Positions 9,348-17,308 of a stretch of 64,000 nt of DNA are shown here, one piece after another (within the stretch, counting starts at the first letter, position 1; every line of letters begins with the position of its first letter). The DNA comes from Desulfallas thermosapovorans DSM 6562. GTDB taxonomy: Bacteria; Bacillota; Desulfotomaculia; Desulfotomaculales; Desulfallaceae. The position numbers and the translations under genes are program-made. Location of the stretch: positions 62,001 to 126,000 of the forward strand of contig NZ_VNHM01000007.1 of NCBI RefSeq assembly GCF_008124625.1, read 5' to 3'. The notes under the pieces are model-generated. The model saw only the letters and a list, made by a program, of their open reading frames with translations, searched no databases and was not told the DNA's origin.

Positions 9348-9938
9348 TTACCGTTTTTTACCCTTTCCCACTTTGAATTCCGTGCCTGATAATATCCTTT
9401 GTATATTGGAACGGTGCTTGTAAATAACAAATACCATTAATATGATCCCAAAGATAATATATAACGTATCCATACCCCAAAAGGCCATGGCCGCAGGCAC
9501 TGTAATGGCCGCCATGATGGAACTCAAGGATACATAACGGCTTATGCCCAGGGTGGTCAAAAGCACCACCCCTGCGGCCAGGGTAACCGCAGGGGAAATG
9601 GCCAGCACCACTCCGGCACCGGTGGCAACAATTTTACCACCTTTAAAACGTAAGAATATTGACCAGCTGTGGCCGCATAACGCGCCAAAGGCAGCCAGCA
9701 GCTCGGTTTCCACACCACCGAAGTGGCGACCGATAAGAACAGCGGCAACTCCCTTGGCCATGTCCATCACCAGCACAAAAAGGCCATAAACGGGACCCAG
9801 ATTGCGCCATACATTGGTGGTGCCGATGTTGCCGCTGCCATGCTCCATAATGTTAATTCCCCTGGTCCTGGCTACCAGCACCCCCACCGGTATTGAACCA
9901 ATCAGGTAGCTAATCACAACAGCAAGCAATGTGTTCAT
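9348..9938 (-). CDS. plsY: Acyl-phosphate:glycerol-3-phosphate acyltransferase
   Basis: PlsY is the membrane enzyme that acylates glycerol-3-phosphate at position 1. There are 196 residues with about five hydrophobic segments. The family motifs are present: GSGNIGTTNVWR near residue 35 and GHSWSIFLRFKGGK near residue 88. The usual GGKGVAT reads GGKIVAT here, a substitution in motif 2. AAGGAG precedes the ATG. It lies between der and gpsA. Confidence 0.95.
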   Translation of the reverse strand: MNTLLAVVISYLIGSIPVGVLVARTRGINIMEHGSGNIGTTNVWRNLGPVYGLFVLVMDMAKGVAAVLIGRHFGGVETELLAAFGALCGHSWSIFLRFKGGKIVATGAGVVLAISPAVTLAAGVVLLTTLGISRYVSLSSIMAAITVPAAMAFWGMDTLYIIFGIILMVFVIYKHRSNIQRILSGTEFKVGKGKKR

Positions 9939-9949
9939 GTTTCCACTCC

Positions 9950-11260
9950 TTATCTTTTGCGCATGACCAGCTTAATGGGAGTGCCCTCAAAGCCATATGC
10001 CGAGCGCAGCCGGTTTTCAATATAACGCAGATAAGAGAAATGCATTAATTCGGGTTCATTGACAAATAAAATAAAGGTGGGCGGTTTTACCCCCGCCTGG
10101 GTGGCATAAAAGATTTTTAAGTGCCTGCCCTTGTCCTGGGGAGGTGCATTGTGCAGCACAGCCTCCCGCAGCAACTGGTTCAAGTCGGCGGTGGCAATGC
10201 GCATGTTTTGCTGCTCGCTGACGTAATCCACCAGTTCCAGCACCCGGTGCACCCGCTGCCGGGTCAAGGCGCTGACGAATAATACCGGGGCATACTGCAT
10301 AAAGCCCAGCCCCTCCCGCAAATTTTCAATATAGCGGTTGGCTGTGCGACCGTCTTTTTCGATTAAATCCCACTTGTTGACTACCAAAATTGCAGCCCGG
10401 CCCTTTTCATGGGCATAACCGGCAATCCTTTTGTCCTGATCGGTTAATTGTTCCACCGCGTCAATGAGCATTAATACTATATCACTGCGGTCCACGGCCC
10501 GCAGTGAGCGAATAACACTGTATCTTTCGGTGGACTGGCCGATTTTACTGCGCCGCCTGATCCCTGCGGTATCGATAATGGAATATTTATTGCCACCCCG
10601 GGTAATGTATGAATCAATGGCATCCCTGGTGGTGCCGGGGATGTTGCTGACAATGACCCTTTCCTCTCCCAGTATGGCATTGACCAGTGATGATTTGCCC
10701 ACGTTGGGGCGGCCAATGACGGCAATCTTTATTACATCATCTTCATTTTCCTCTTCTTCCACCGGGGGCAGTTCCTTCACCAGCCTGTCCAGCAAATCTC
10801 CGGTGTTTAAGCCCTCGGCGGCTGAAACGGGCAATGGCTCGCCCAGACCCAGGCGGTAAAAATCATATAATTCATGGGCTTTATCGAAATGCTCCACTTT
10901 ATTGGCCACCAGAATCACTGGTTTCTCCGAGCGACGCAGAACCCGGGCCACATCCTCATCGGTGCCGGTTAAACCGGCCCGGGCATCCACCACAAAAAGA
11001 ACCAGGTCAGCCTCCTCAATGGCTAGTTCCGCCTGTTTGCGGATATGCGATACTATTTCATCATCGTCCCGGTAATCAAGCCCGCCGGTATCCACCAAAG
11101 TAAACCAGCGGTTGTTCCACTCGGCATCCTGGTATAAACGGTCTCGGGTAACACCGGGTACTCCTTCCACTATGGCCACCCGACCGCCCACTATGCGGTT
11201 GAACAGGGTTGATTTACCTACATTGGGACGTCCCACTATAGCTACGATTGGCTTAGCCAC
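9950..11260 (-). CDS. der: Ribosome biogenesis GTPase Der
   Basis: Der is a double GTPase needed for 50S subunit maturation. Two G domains are visible: GRPNVGKST at residues 10-18 and a second GRPNVGKSS near residue 185. A KH-like C-terminal domain ends MRKR. The GTG at 11260 ([10 protein letters not shown]) is preferred because GAGGAGAGGTG lies upstream at a workable distance; the GTG at 11272 would overlap that ribosome site. Length is then about 436. Confidence 0.97.
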   Translation of the reverse strand: MAKPIVAIVGRPNVGKSTLFNRIVGGRVAIVEGVPGVTRDRLYQDAEWNNRWFTLVDTGGLDYRDDDEIVSHIRKQAELAIEEADLVLFVVDARAGLTGTDEDVARVLRRSEKPVILVANKVEHFDKAHELYDFYRLGLGEPLPVSAAEGLNTGDLLDRLVKELPPVEEEENEDDVIKIAVIGRPNVGKSSLVNAILGEERVIVSNIPGTTRDAIDSYITRGGNKYSIIDTAGIRRRSKIGQSTERYSVIRSLRAVDRSDIVLMLIDAVEQLTDQDKRIAGYAHEKGRAAILVVNKWDLIEKDGRTANRYIENLREGLGFMQYAPVLFVSALTRQRVHRVLELVDYVSEQQNMRIATADLNQLLREAVLHNAPPQDKGRHLKIFYATQAGVKPPTFILFVNEPELMHFSYLRYIENRLRSAYGFEGTPIKLVMRKR

Positions 11261-11321
11261 AAAAAAGCACACCTCTCCTCAAAGGGGTAATAGCTGCAAC
11301 TAATAGTGCATTCGCTCCGAT

Positions 11322-11343
11322 GGTGCCGGGTGTTGACGGCACC
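11322..11343. repeat. Family A palindromic repeat, copy 3 (minimal form)
   Basis: Only the outer parts remain: GGTGCCGGGTGTTGAC joined directly to GGCACC. The central TTGAAAG arms are deleted. It lies between the der start and the end of the DUF512 gene. Confidence 0.6.
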
Positions 11344-11354
11344 AAGGGCTTTGT

Positions 11355-12668
11355 TCACTGGCGCAACCCCAATGCACACACCAATTCCTCCGGGCCGTCC
11401 ACCGGGCTAACCTGCACGTTTAGGCGGGAGGAAATCTCACCCGGGGTAATATCATCTAAAAAAACCTGATCACCGTCCCGCAGCATAACGCCGGGAATGA
11501 ACAGCCGGTCACCCAAATCACGACCCGCCAGGCCTTGCAGTAAATCCTGGCCGGTAAGCAAACCGGCCACAGTTACAGTTTTACCGAAAAACCTGTTTTC
11601 CAAAACGTGCAAATCCAAATGCAGCCCGGCAATCCGGTTTAGTTCGGCTACCACCGGTGCCAGCACAGGTCCGGCCAGGGTGCCGGTAACCAGCGAGTAA
11701 TGCACCGGTGTGTCCAGGCGCCGGGGTAAATTATCGGCCAGCTGCTGCCATTCATCCAAAAAAAGGCGCACCAGCCCCACTCCGTTTTCGGTTTGGGGAA
11801 AACCGCCGTAATCCTCCGCCGCTGGAACGGGCTCCCCGGCAAGCAGGTAAAACTCGTCGCTGGCGAAAACCAGCGGGTATTGATACCCGGTCATAAAAAC
11901 CTTTTGCCACCGCTGCACTTCCTGCAGCACTGCCCGGGCTTTTTGCCGGTCATAGGTGCTCAAGTTATAAAGCCCCCGGCGGCTGGTGGTGAGCCCCACG
12001 GGAACCACCGCCAGGGATCGCACCGCCGGCCAAAGCTCGCCCAGATCACCGATGGTACGATTCAGCTCCGGCCCGTCATTGATACCGGGGCAAAGCACTA
12101 CCTGGGTGTGCATCTCAATGCCGGCTTCAGCCAGGTATCGTAACTGGCCCATGATTTGACCGGCCCGGGGGTTGCCCATGATTTCCCGGCGCAAAGCCGG
12201 GTTAGTGGTATGTACAGAAATATACAGCGGGCTCATGCGCATTTGGGCTATCCGTTCAAGTTCGGCTGCGCCCACATTGGTCAGGGTGATGAAATTGCCC
12301 TGAACGAAGGAAAGCCGGTAGTCATCGTCTTTAATATACAGCGTCCGCCGCATTTCCCCGGGCATTTGATCCACAAAGCAAAATATGCATTTGTTTCCGC
12401 ACCGGCGGGTGGCTCCCCAACCACCGTTCCGGAAGGCAAGACCCAGGGATTCATCATAATCTTTTTCTATTTCCAGCAGCCAGTGCTCACCGTTATACTT
12501 TTGCACCAGCAACTGCACATTTTCATCAGCGGTTAAATATTGATAATCAAGAATATCTTTTATTTCCCGGCCATTGACCTGCAAAAGCACATCCCCGGGC
12601 TGGATTCCCAGCTCGCCGGCTATACTGTTTTCGACCACGGATGTAATTATCAAGCCCCGGTCCCTCAT
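11355..12668 (-). CDS. DUF512 protein: PDZ plus radical SAM-like Fe-S oxidoreductase
   Basis: Residues about 1-60 form a PDZ-like domain (GELGIQPGDVLLQVNG). Next comes a radical SAM-type cluster motif, RRCGNKCIFCF, with the CxxxCxxC spacing that binds [4Fe-4S] and S-adenosylmethionine. The C-terminal half is DUF512. The family is widespread in Clostridia and cyanobacteria and usually sits next to der, as here. Its reaction is not known to me. The ATG at 12668 has GAGGGGAG upstream, so the frame to 12692 is shortened to 437 residues. Confidence 0.9.
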   Translation of the reverse strand: MRDRGLIITSVVENSIAGELGIQPGDVLLQVNGREIKDILDYQYLTADENVQLLVQKYNGEHWLLEIEKDYDESLGLAFRNGGWGATRRCGNKCIFCFVDQMPGEMRRTLYIKDDDYRLSFVQGNFITLTNVGAAELERIAQMRMSPLYISVHTTNPALRREIMGNPRAGQIMGQLRYLAEAGIEMHTQVVLCPGINDGPELNRTIGDLGELWPAVRSLAVVPVGLTTSRRGLYNLSTYDRQKARAVLQEVQRWQKVFMTGYQYPLVFASDEFYLLAGEPVPAAEDYGGFPQTENGVGLVRLFLDEWQQLADNLPRRLDTPVHYSLVTGTLAGPVLAPVVAELNRIAGLHLDLHVLENRFFGKTVTVAGLLTGQDLLQGLAGRDLGDRLFIPGVMLRDGDQVFLDDITPGEISSRLNVQVSPVDGPEELVCALGLRQ

Positions 12669-12755
12669 GGGGACACTCCCCTCATGTAACATTCTTGTTA
12701 CATTATCCGATAGCTGCCATATTTAGTCAAGGTAAAAGCGGAATTTCCATTACTT

Positions 12756-13181
12756 CTAACCCCCGGACACCAATTCCCGGTAGATATTGACCACATGACG
12801 ATGTATCAAAAGCATGCCCGTTTTCCGAAAACCGGGTATCGCGGCCAACCAGGTGCCAACTTTGACCCCAAAAGTTTTACGACACTTAATTTGCACCAGC
12901 TCATAATTATCAATACACATGATGGCCAAAAAACTTTTTATCGCCCGCCGCACCATATCACCATTACCCTGGGACCACAGGGCCAGACAGCTTTCCCCTT
13001 CCCCGCTATCGCCCAGGTGATATACCGTGGCATCCCCCCGCCCCATACCGGTACGGGCCAGTACCCGGGCCAATTCCTGTGGTTCGGGCGGGCGGTGGAC
13101 GGGTAGTGTACCACTGCGGGCGGCGGCCGCTATTGCTGCATAGGGAAATCCGGTATCATTAAAGAATATCAGTCTTTTCAC
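12756..13181 (-). CDS. DUF3189 family protein (copy 1)
   Basis: A protein of 141 residues with a GTG start preceded by GGGGGAG. It begins MKRLIFFNDTGFPYAAIAAA and ends with a basic, hydrophobic tail. Its companion immediately upstream has the same overall plan: N-terminal IxFxxxGxPxA/GGTHSS type start, a central segment on bond or charge recognition that I cannot assign, and a FRKTGMLL-like end. The family is restricted to spore-forming Firmicutes as far as I know, and its function is unknown. Confidence 0.75.
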   Translation of the reverse strand: MKRLIFFNDTGFPYAAIAAAARSGTLPVHRPPEPQELARVLARTGMGRGDATVYHLGDSGEGESCLALWSQGNGDMVRRAIKSFLAIMCIDNYELVQIKCRKTFGVKVGTWLAAIPGFRKTGMLLIHRHVVNIYRELVSGG

Positions 13182-13182
13182 T

Positions 13183-13647
13183 TTATCGCTTCTCCCCCGC
13201 TTTCACCCGGAGCACCAGATTGGTAATTTTTCTAAAGGCATTGATGGTTCCCCAGGTAACCAGCGGGCGCCCTGGGTAAATCCATTTAAACCGGCGCGAC
13301 ATAAAGCCGCCCAGCCGCATACTAAAGTTTACCTTGTACATTACATTGACCAGTTTGTATTGATTGGGTGGTATATCAAAATGCCGGGCTAATCCGTGGA
13401 TGATGTTTTCCAATACGTGCGGGGAACCTCGCTGGCCAACGAAGTAAATTTCATTTCCCTGTTCGTCCACCCCCATCAGGGTTATATTACCGTGATCTTT
13501 ACTGTCCCTGGCATCAAAAAAAGGGATGGCCAGCAACTCCTCGGCCCGGGGTTTTCGGTCAGAGGGCAGCATACCCAGGTGAAATGCGGCGGCTGTGACG
13601 GATGAATGGGTACCTCCGAAACAATGATAGATAATTTTCAAAGCCAT
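13183..13647 (-). CDS. DUF3189 family protein (copy 2)
   Basis: About 154 residues. It begins MALKIIYHCFGGTHSSVTAAA and is better conserved to the family than its tandem neighbour: it has LPSDRKPRAEELLAIPFFD and GNITLMGVDEQGNEIYFVG. The next gene starts two bases after its stop, so the pair is surely co-transcribed with the capping-subunit gene upstream. The start is uncertain: a GTG at 13650, this ATG, and a TTG at 13641 (best placed for AAGGGTG) are all in frame. Function unknown. Confidence 0.8.
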   Translation of the reverse strand: MALKIIYHCFGGTHSSVTAAAFHLGMLPSDRKPRAEELLAIPFFDARDSKDHGNITLMGVDEQGNEIYFVGQRGSPHVLENIIHGLARHFDIPPNQYKLVNVMYKVNFSMRLGGFMSRRFKWIYPGRPLVTWGTINAFRKITNLVLRVKAGEKR

Positions 13648-13652
13648 CACCC

Positions 13653-13850
13653 TTATTGCCGGACTATAAAATAGACACCGTTTTCCAGATCATGCACCAT
13701 AGCGTCCAGTGTTTTGGCCAAATACAGTGCAGTTTTTTCTTTTTCTTCTTCGCTGTCAGCAATAAATATGGGCACGGCACCGGCAACTTTATCTTTATCA
13801 GTGGTGACTACGGCCAGTATATCCTTTACTTCTTCCCCCAAACAGTCCAC
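13653..13850 (-). CDS. Capping complex subunit for YIEGIA
   Basis: A 65-residue acidic protein (SEEEKEKTALYLAKTLDAM) that I recognise as the small partner annotated as capping complex subunit for YIEGIA. It lies 76 bases after the YIEGIA gene and just before the DUF3189 pair, the usual arrangement in Peptococcaceae. The start is a GTG behind a G-rich stretch; a TTG three codons later is possible. Confidence 0.75.
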   Translation of the reverse strand: MDCLGEEVKDILAVVTTDKDKVAGAVPIFIADSEEEKEKTALYLAKTLDAMVHDLENGVYFIVRQ

Positions 13851-13926
13851 CCCCCAGTGTTATATTGTTTGTTATGCCCTGCCAACCTTTAAGATTTTCT
13901 CTTTAAATTACGGGCAGTGTAAACCA

Positions 13927-14817
13927 TTAATCGGCGGCAATGCGCCCGGCCTGAGTTCTAAGGGGTCTTGCCCGGGCGCTTTCCAGCACCGGTGTCCTTT
14001 TGACAGCCAAGATAAGCGATTCCATGTCCTTTTCAATGGGCATGATATACAATGCCGCTGCACCGGTATCGGGGTTTTTACGTACCAGTGGGGTGAATTC
14101 GGGTATATCCACTTCTTTTTTACTGCCCATAATCAAAGCTGCGGTATGGGCTATGGCCATACGCTGGCCCATATCATGCAGTGTGGCACGGGCATCATCA
14201 TCCTTGGGTTTAATCATCACACCCAGCGCCTCCCGTTCTATTTTTTGCCGCATTTGAGGCAATCCCACCGACATGATATCGATTTCGTTCACGCACAAAA
14301 GCGAACCTTTAAAGTGTATCTTGGCGGGTATCACCTCGCAAATGTCTCCGATATTCTGGCCGGTCATGAAGGTTCTGCTGAACAACATCAAAAGCAGCGC
14401 CATACCCACAGCAGCCCCAATGCCGGCCAGCACCGCCGCAATACTGGTGATGAATGCAGTGGCCATCACCAGATAGTTGCGGGCCTCGAAGGTGCGGGCA
14501 ATGCCCTCGATATAATCCTTGCCCCGCTTTTCCAACCTGGTTTCCTCCAAGTTTTCCAGGGTCTGCCGCTCAATATTCCGAATTTCCCTAAATTGCTGGG
14601 CAGCTAAGGCCAAAAAGGTAAAAGCAGTGTAATCTTTGGTCATGAGGGCGGGCACGGCCACGGCGCCCAGAGCCGAAGCAATGGCACCCATGGAAAGATG
14701 GGAAATGTATCCGTGGGGATAGCCGGGATACTGGCGGTAATCCAACCTCAAGAGCAGCATCCGGGTCAAAGTTCCCGCCAGGGTACCGGCCATTATAACA
14801 ATCATATACTCTTCCAA
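13927..14817 (-). CDS. YIEGIA family membrane protein
   Basis: The family is named after the motif YIEGIARTFEARNYLVM, which is present in mid-protein. Several hydrophobic segments mark an integral membrane protein; one N-terminal helix starts MIVIMAGTLAGTL, and another pair surrounds ITSIAAVLAGIGAAVGMA. I prefer the TTG at 14817, with AAAGGTGTG eight bases upstream, over the far longer frame to 14925; the ATG at 14805 is also possible. The family occurs in spore-formers and its biochemical role is unknown. Neighbours are its capping subunit, two DUF3189 genes and spoIIP. Confidence 0.85.
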   Translation of the reverse strand: MEEYMIVIMAGTLAGTLTRMLLLRLDYRQYPGYPHGYISHLSMGAIASALGAVAVPALMTKDYTAFTFLALAAQQFREIRNIERQTLENLEETRLEKRGKDYIEGIARTFEARNYLVMATAFITSIAAVLAGIGAAVGMALLLMLFSRTFMTGQNIGDICEVIPAKIHFKGSLLCVNEIDIMSVGLPQMRQKIEREALGVMIKPKDDDARATLHDMGQRMAIAHTAALIMGSKKEVDIPEFTPLVRKNPDTGAAALYIMPIEKDMESLILAVKRTPVLESARARPLRTQAGRIAAD

Positions 14818-14877
14818 AACCGGATCACACCTTTCTTCCCATACATCACTTACCATAGACGCCCTTAATATTAAAAT

Positions 14878-14913
14878 GGGCGTATCATTTCGCCTGGCGA
14901 GCATGATACGCCC
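14878..14913. other. Perfect 11-bp hairpin between spoIIP and YIEGIA genes
   Basis: GGGCGTATCAT and ATGATACGCCC are exact inverted copies separated by 14 bases. On the minus strand the hairpin is followed by ATTTTAATATT, so it could be a weak terminator after the spoIIP transcript. Alternatively it is an operator. Confidence 0.6.
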
Positions 14914-14921
14914 GGTGACCA

Positions 14922-15007
14922 ACACGGGGATGACAAGGAGACGTTATTATTGTCTTATCGAAACCGGGCAGTGCTAAAACCAAGACTAACGAAACGTCCC
15001 CGTGTCC
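14922..15007. repeat. Family B repeat, copy 1 (long-loop form)
   Basis: Ends AACACGGGGATGAC and ACGTCCCCGTGTCC are inverted copies of the family B core (TCCCCGTG). The ends enclose about 60 bases, with a further ACGTT/AACGT pairing inside. It ends seven bases before the spoIIP stop. Confidence 0.6.
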
Positions 15008-15013
15008 TACCCT

Positions 15014-16297
15014 CTAATCGCTGCGGACGTTGTCACGGTTATCCCTTAATGCATCGTTGGCATCTTCGCTGTAAACCTTGTCCGTTTCATCTCCGGCAAA
15101 TTGCCTATCATTGTTTTGATTTTTACCGCATTTTTTCCGCACCGGTGCCATAAAACCGGCAAACTCCCTGCCCATATAACCGCTCAGCCGCTTGCGGGCA
15201 TTCTCCCAATTACCCGAACTGATCAGCAGGAAGGCCCCTCCGCCCAGCACGGCAATGCCGATGATCCAGGCCAGGGTTCTCCAACTGGCCGGTGCGTTTG
15301 CCCCGGGACTAACGCCGCCGCCGGCCCCCCCGGCAGTGCCCCCCAGGCCAAGAAGACCTGGAATAGTGTCAGCAAAAAGGGCTGCTCCTTTTTGCGCCTC
15401 CTCCTTGGTATTGGTGTGGGTTCCCACCTCAATCAGCATGGCTGTAGACATTAAATCCTGGTTGTAATTCCCTTTAGCAATAAAGATTTCCTTTACCAAA
15501 CCAGGGTGTACTTTATTGGCATAGGCCATGGCTTTTTTGGCAAATTCCATGTTTGACTGCATTTTGGGGTTCTGTCTGCCCACCACCAGACGCAGTTGGG
15601 TGGCGTCCTGGCCGTCAATATTTTTGCTGTAATAATCGGGGTCGGGTATGCCATCCCGGTGCACATCTATTATCGCAACGGGATTTTTCTTCATTAAATC
15701 CGCTACGGTACGCCGGGAACGATAATAAGCGTTGCTATCCCGGGGTTCGTGGGGTGTTTTGTCGTGCAGTACATTAATGCCCTTTTCCTTTAATGCAGCG
15801 GCCAGGGCATCTCCTACATCATATATACCTCCTTCATAGGGTTTGCTTTCAGTACCGTCGGAGGGCACATAGGATTCCGCGCTGTGGGTGTGATACAAGG
15901 CCACGGGCCTTTTATTCCAATCCTGCCGGCCCGCCACAGGGACAGTGATGTTTTCATATTCGTCCATATAGCCCAGCAGTTCCCGGTCCATACCGGCAAA
16001 CTCGGCCCGGGCATTAAAACCATCCACTTTGTTGACTTTATAGTGTTTCCCGCCGGCGGTAATCAGCTCATCTCCCACCGTAACGGAACGGGACATCTGG
16101 CTGATCAGGTTATTACTGCCATCTGTGATTTTATAAACCTGTCCGTCCCGGTGGTCGGCTTCCATGCCCCTGTTCAAAATGTCACCAGGCGACCAGACGG
16201 GAGATATACTATGGGATAACGAAAAATAGGCTGCCAGTGAAACCCCCAGCACCAAAAACCCGGCGCCCAGAAGAATTTTCAGCCGCTGTTTTTTCAC
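15014..16297 (-). CDS. spoIIP: SpoIIP-family stage II sporulation peptidoglycan hydrolase
   Basis: SpoIIP is the amidase/endopeptidase of the SpoIIDMP engulfment complex. The protein has 427 residues with an N-terminal membrane segment (LLGAGFLVLGVSLAAYF). The catalytic domain carries VALYHTHSAESY, IDVHRDGIP and LIEVGTHTNT, which hold the conserved His and Glu zinc ligands. After a Gly-rich linker near residue 320 there is an additional C-terminal membrane helix and a charged tail, which the Bacillus protein lacks. It starts at a GTG overlapping the DUF1614 stop. It may be a paralogue of the main SpoIIP. Confidence 0.9.
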   Translation of the reverse strand: MKKQRLKILLGAGFLVLGVSLAAYFSLSHSISPVWSPGDILNRGMEADHRDGQVYKITDGSNNLISQMSRSVTVGDELITAGGKHYKVNKVDGFNARAEFAGMDRELLGYMDEYENITVPVAGRQDWNKRPVALYHTHSAESYVPSDGTESKPYEGGIYDVGDALAAALKEKGINVLHDKTPHEPRDSNAYYRSRRTVADLMKKNPVAIIDVHRDGIPDPDYYSKNIDGQDATQLRLVVGRQNPKMQSNMEFAKKAMAYANKVHPGLVKEIFIAKGNYNQDLMSTAMLIEVGTHTNTKEEAQKGAALFADTIPGLLGLGGTAGGAGGGVSPGANAPASWRTLAWIIGIAVLGGGAFLLISSGNWENARKRLSGYMGREFAGFMAPVRKKCGKNQNNDRQFAGDETDKVYSEDANDALRDNRDNVRSD

Positions 16298-17037
16298 CGT
16301 TGTTCCCCCTCCCTGTTACCCGCGTTATTATCCCCGGGCTCGCCGGGTATTGGCTTACGTAGTGCTTCAACCAACGCATCGGGTCTCCCCTTGGTAGCCG
16401 GACCTCCCTGGAGTCTTTCCCGGGTTTCGCCAATTACTTCCGCCAGTAAAACAGCCACTATACCGGCCAGCACGATTCCATCAAAGGCACCGGCCCCCCC
16501 GATGGCTACTGTTCCCGCCGGTGCACCGGTATAGACCAACCAGGCTAGATAGGCCAGATCCACCAACATCAGGCCCAGGGTAGCGGCGATAAAAGCGCTG
16601 CGCCGGGAACGGCCCGCTATATAGGCCACCAGGCCGCCGATAATGGGGTAAACCCACAGGGCATCAAGGTAACCGAAAAAACGACCGCCCGGTTCCACAT
16701 CAGCGCGCCCCATCAGGTTACCCACACCGAATATCACGGCGCCGGTGATGAGTGCCGCTATTAACGCCCGGCCCCATTCCCTGGATGTACCCGCCCGGCT
16801 TAGCAGATAAACGGCCACGCCCAGGGGCACCAGTGCGCCGCCCGCGTTAACCGATACATCAAAACGACCGGTGCTGATGGGGATATCAATAAAGCTCCCC
16901 ACCACCAGCAGTACAATAATGCCCAGGGCGGCCCGGTCCGAAAGATGCATTCTGTCCAGCACCCGCTGGGCCAGGCCAAAATAAATCAAAACAGAAACCG
17001 CAATTAATACAATGATACCGATGGGTAACTGCGTCAT
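16294..17037 (-). CDS. DUF1614 membrane protein
   Basis: 247 residues with about seven hydrophobic segments, starting MTQLPIGIIVLIAVS. The region around ALGIIVLLVVGSFIDIP and the central Gly-rich segments match DUF1614, a family of spore-forming Clostridia. The stop overlaps the spoIIP start by four bases, so the two are translationally coupled and may act together at the septum or forespore membrane. That is inference from coupling; no function is known to me. Confidence 0.8.
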   Translation of the reverse strand: MTQLPIGIIVLIAVSVLIYFGLAQRVLDRMHLSDRAALGIIVLLVVGSFIDIPISTGRFDVSVNAGGALVPLGVAVYLLSRAGTSREWGRALIAALITGAVIFGVGNLMGRADVEPGGRFFGYLDALWVYPIIGGLVAYIAGRSRRSAFIAATLGLMLVDLAYLAWLVYTGAPAGTVAIGGAGAFDGIVLAGIVAVLLAEVIGETRERLQGGPATKGRPDALVEALRKPIPGEPGDNNAGNREGEQR

Positions 17038-17208
17038 TGCACACCCTCCTTAATATAAAAGCTTATATTTTCGTAAGACTATGCTTCCCCGGAGAAAGGA
17101 AAATATGTGTGTTTTGCATAGCTTGGATTAGATATGATAAAGGCTGTTTCAAATTGCAAGCTTTGATGCCTATGCTTTGTGCTGCGTACTGAGTTGGCTT
17201 ACTGGCGC

Positions 17209-17235
17209 AAAAAAAAAGAGGCTGTATGCCTCTTT
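17209..17235 (-). terminator. Terminator after ispH-rpsA
   Basis: Minus strand AAAGAGGC-loop-GCCTCTTT followed by nine T. It lies about 75 bases after the stop of the fusion gene and closes the long aroF-to-rpsA run. Confidence 0.9.
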
Positions 17236-17308
17236 GTAGTCGCTTAGTAAGAGCAGTAAAGTGCTTGTGCAAATATATTTTTACAGGTTATTGACGCGCC
17301 AACGGGAT

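Noticed and set aside
13714-14607. Plus-strand frame of 297 codons opposite YIEGIA
   Set aside because: It is the antisense of the YIEGIA and capping-subunit genes, has no ribosome site, and its translation is rich in His, Gln and Cys as is typical for reverse-frame shadows.
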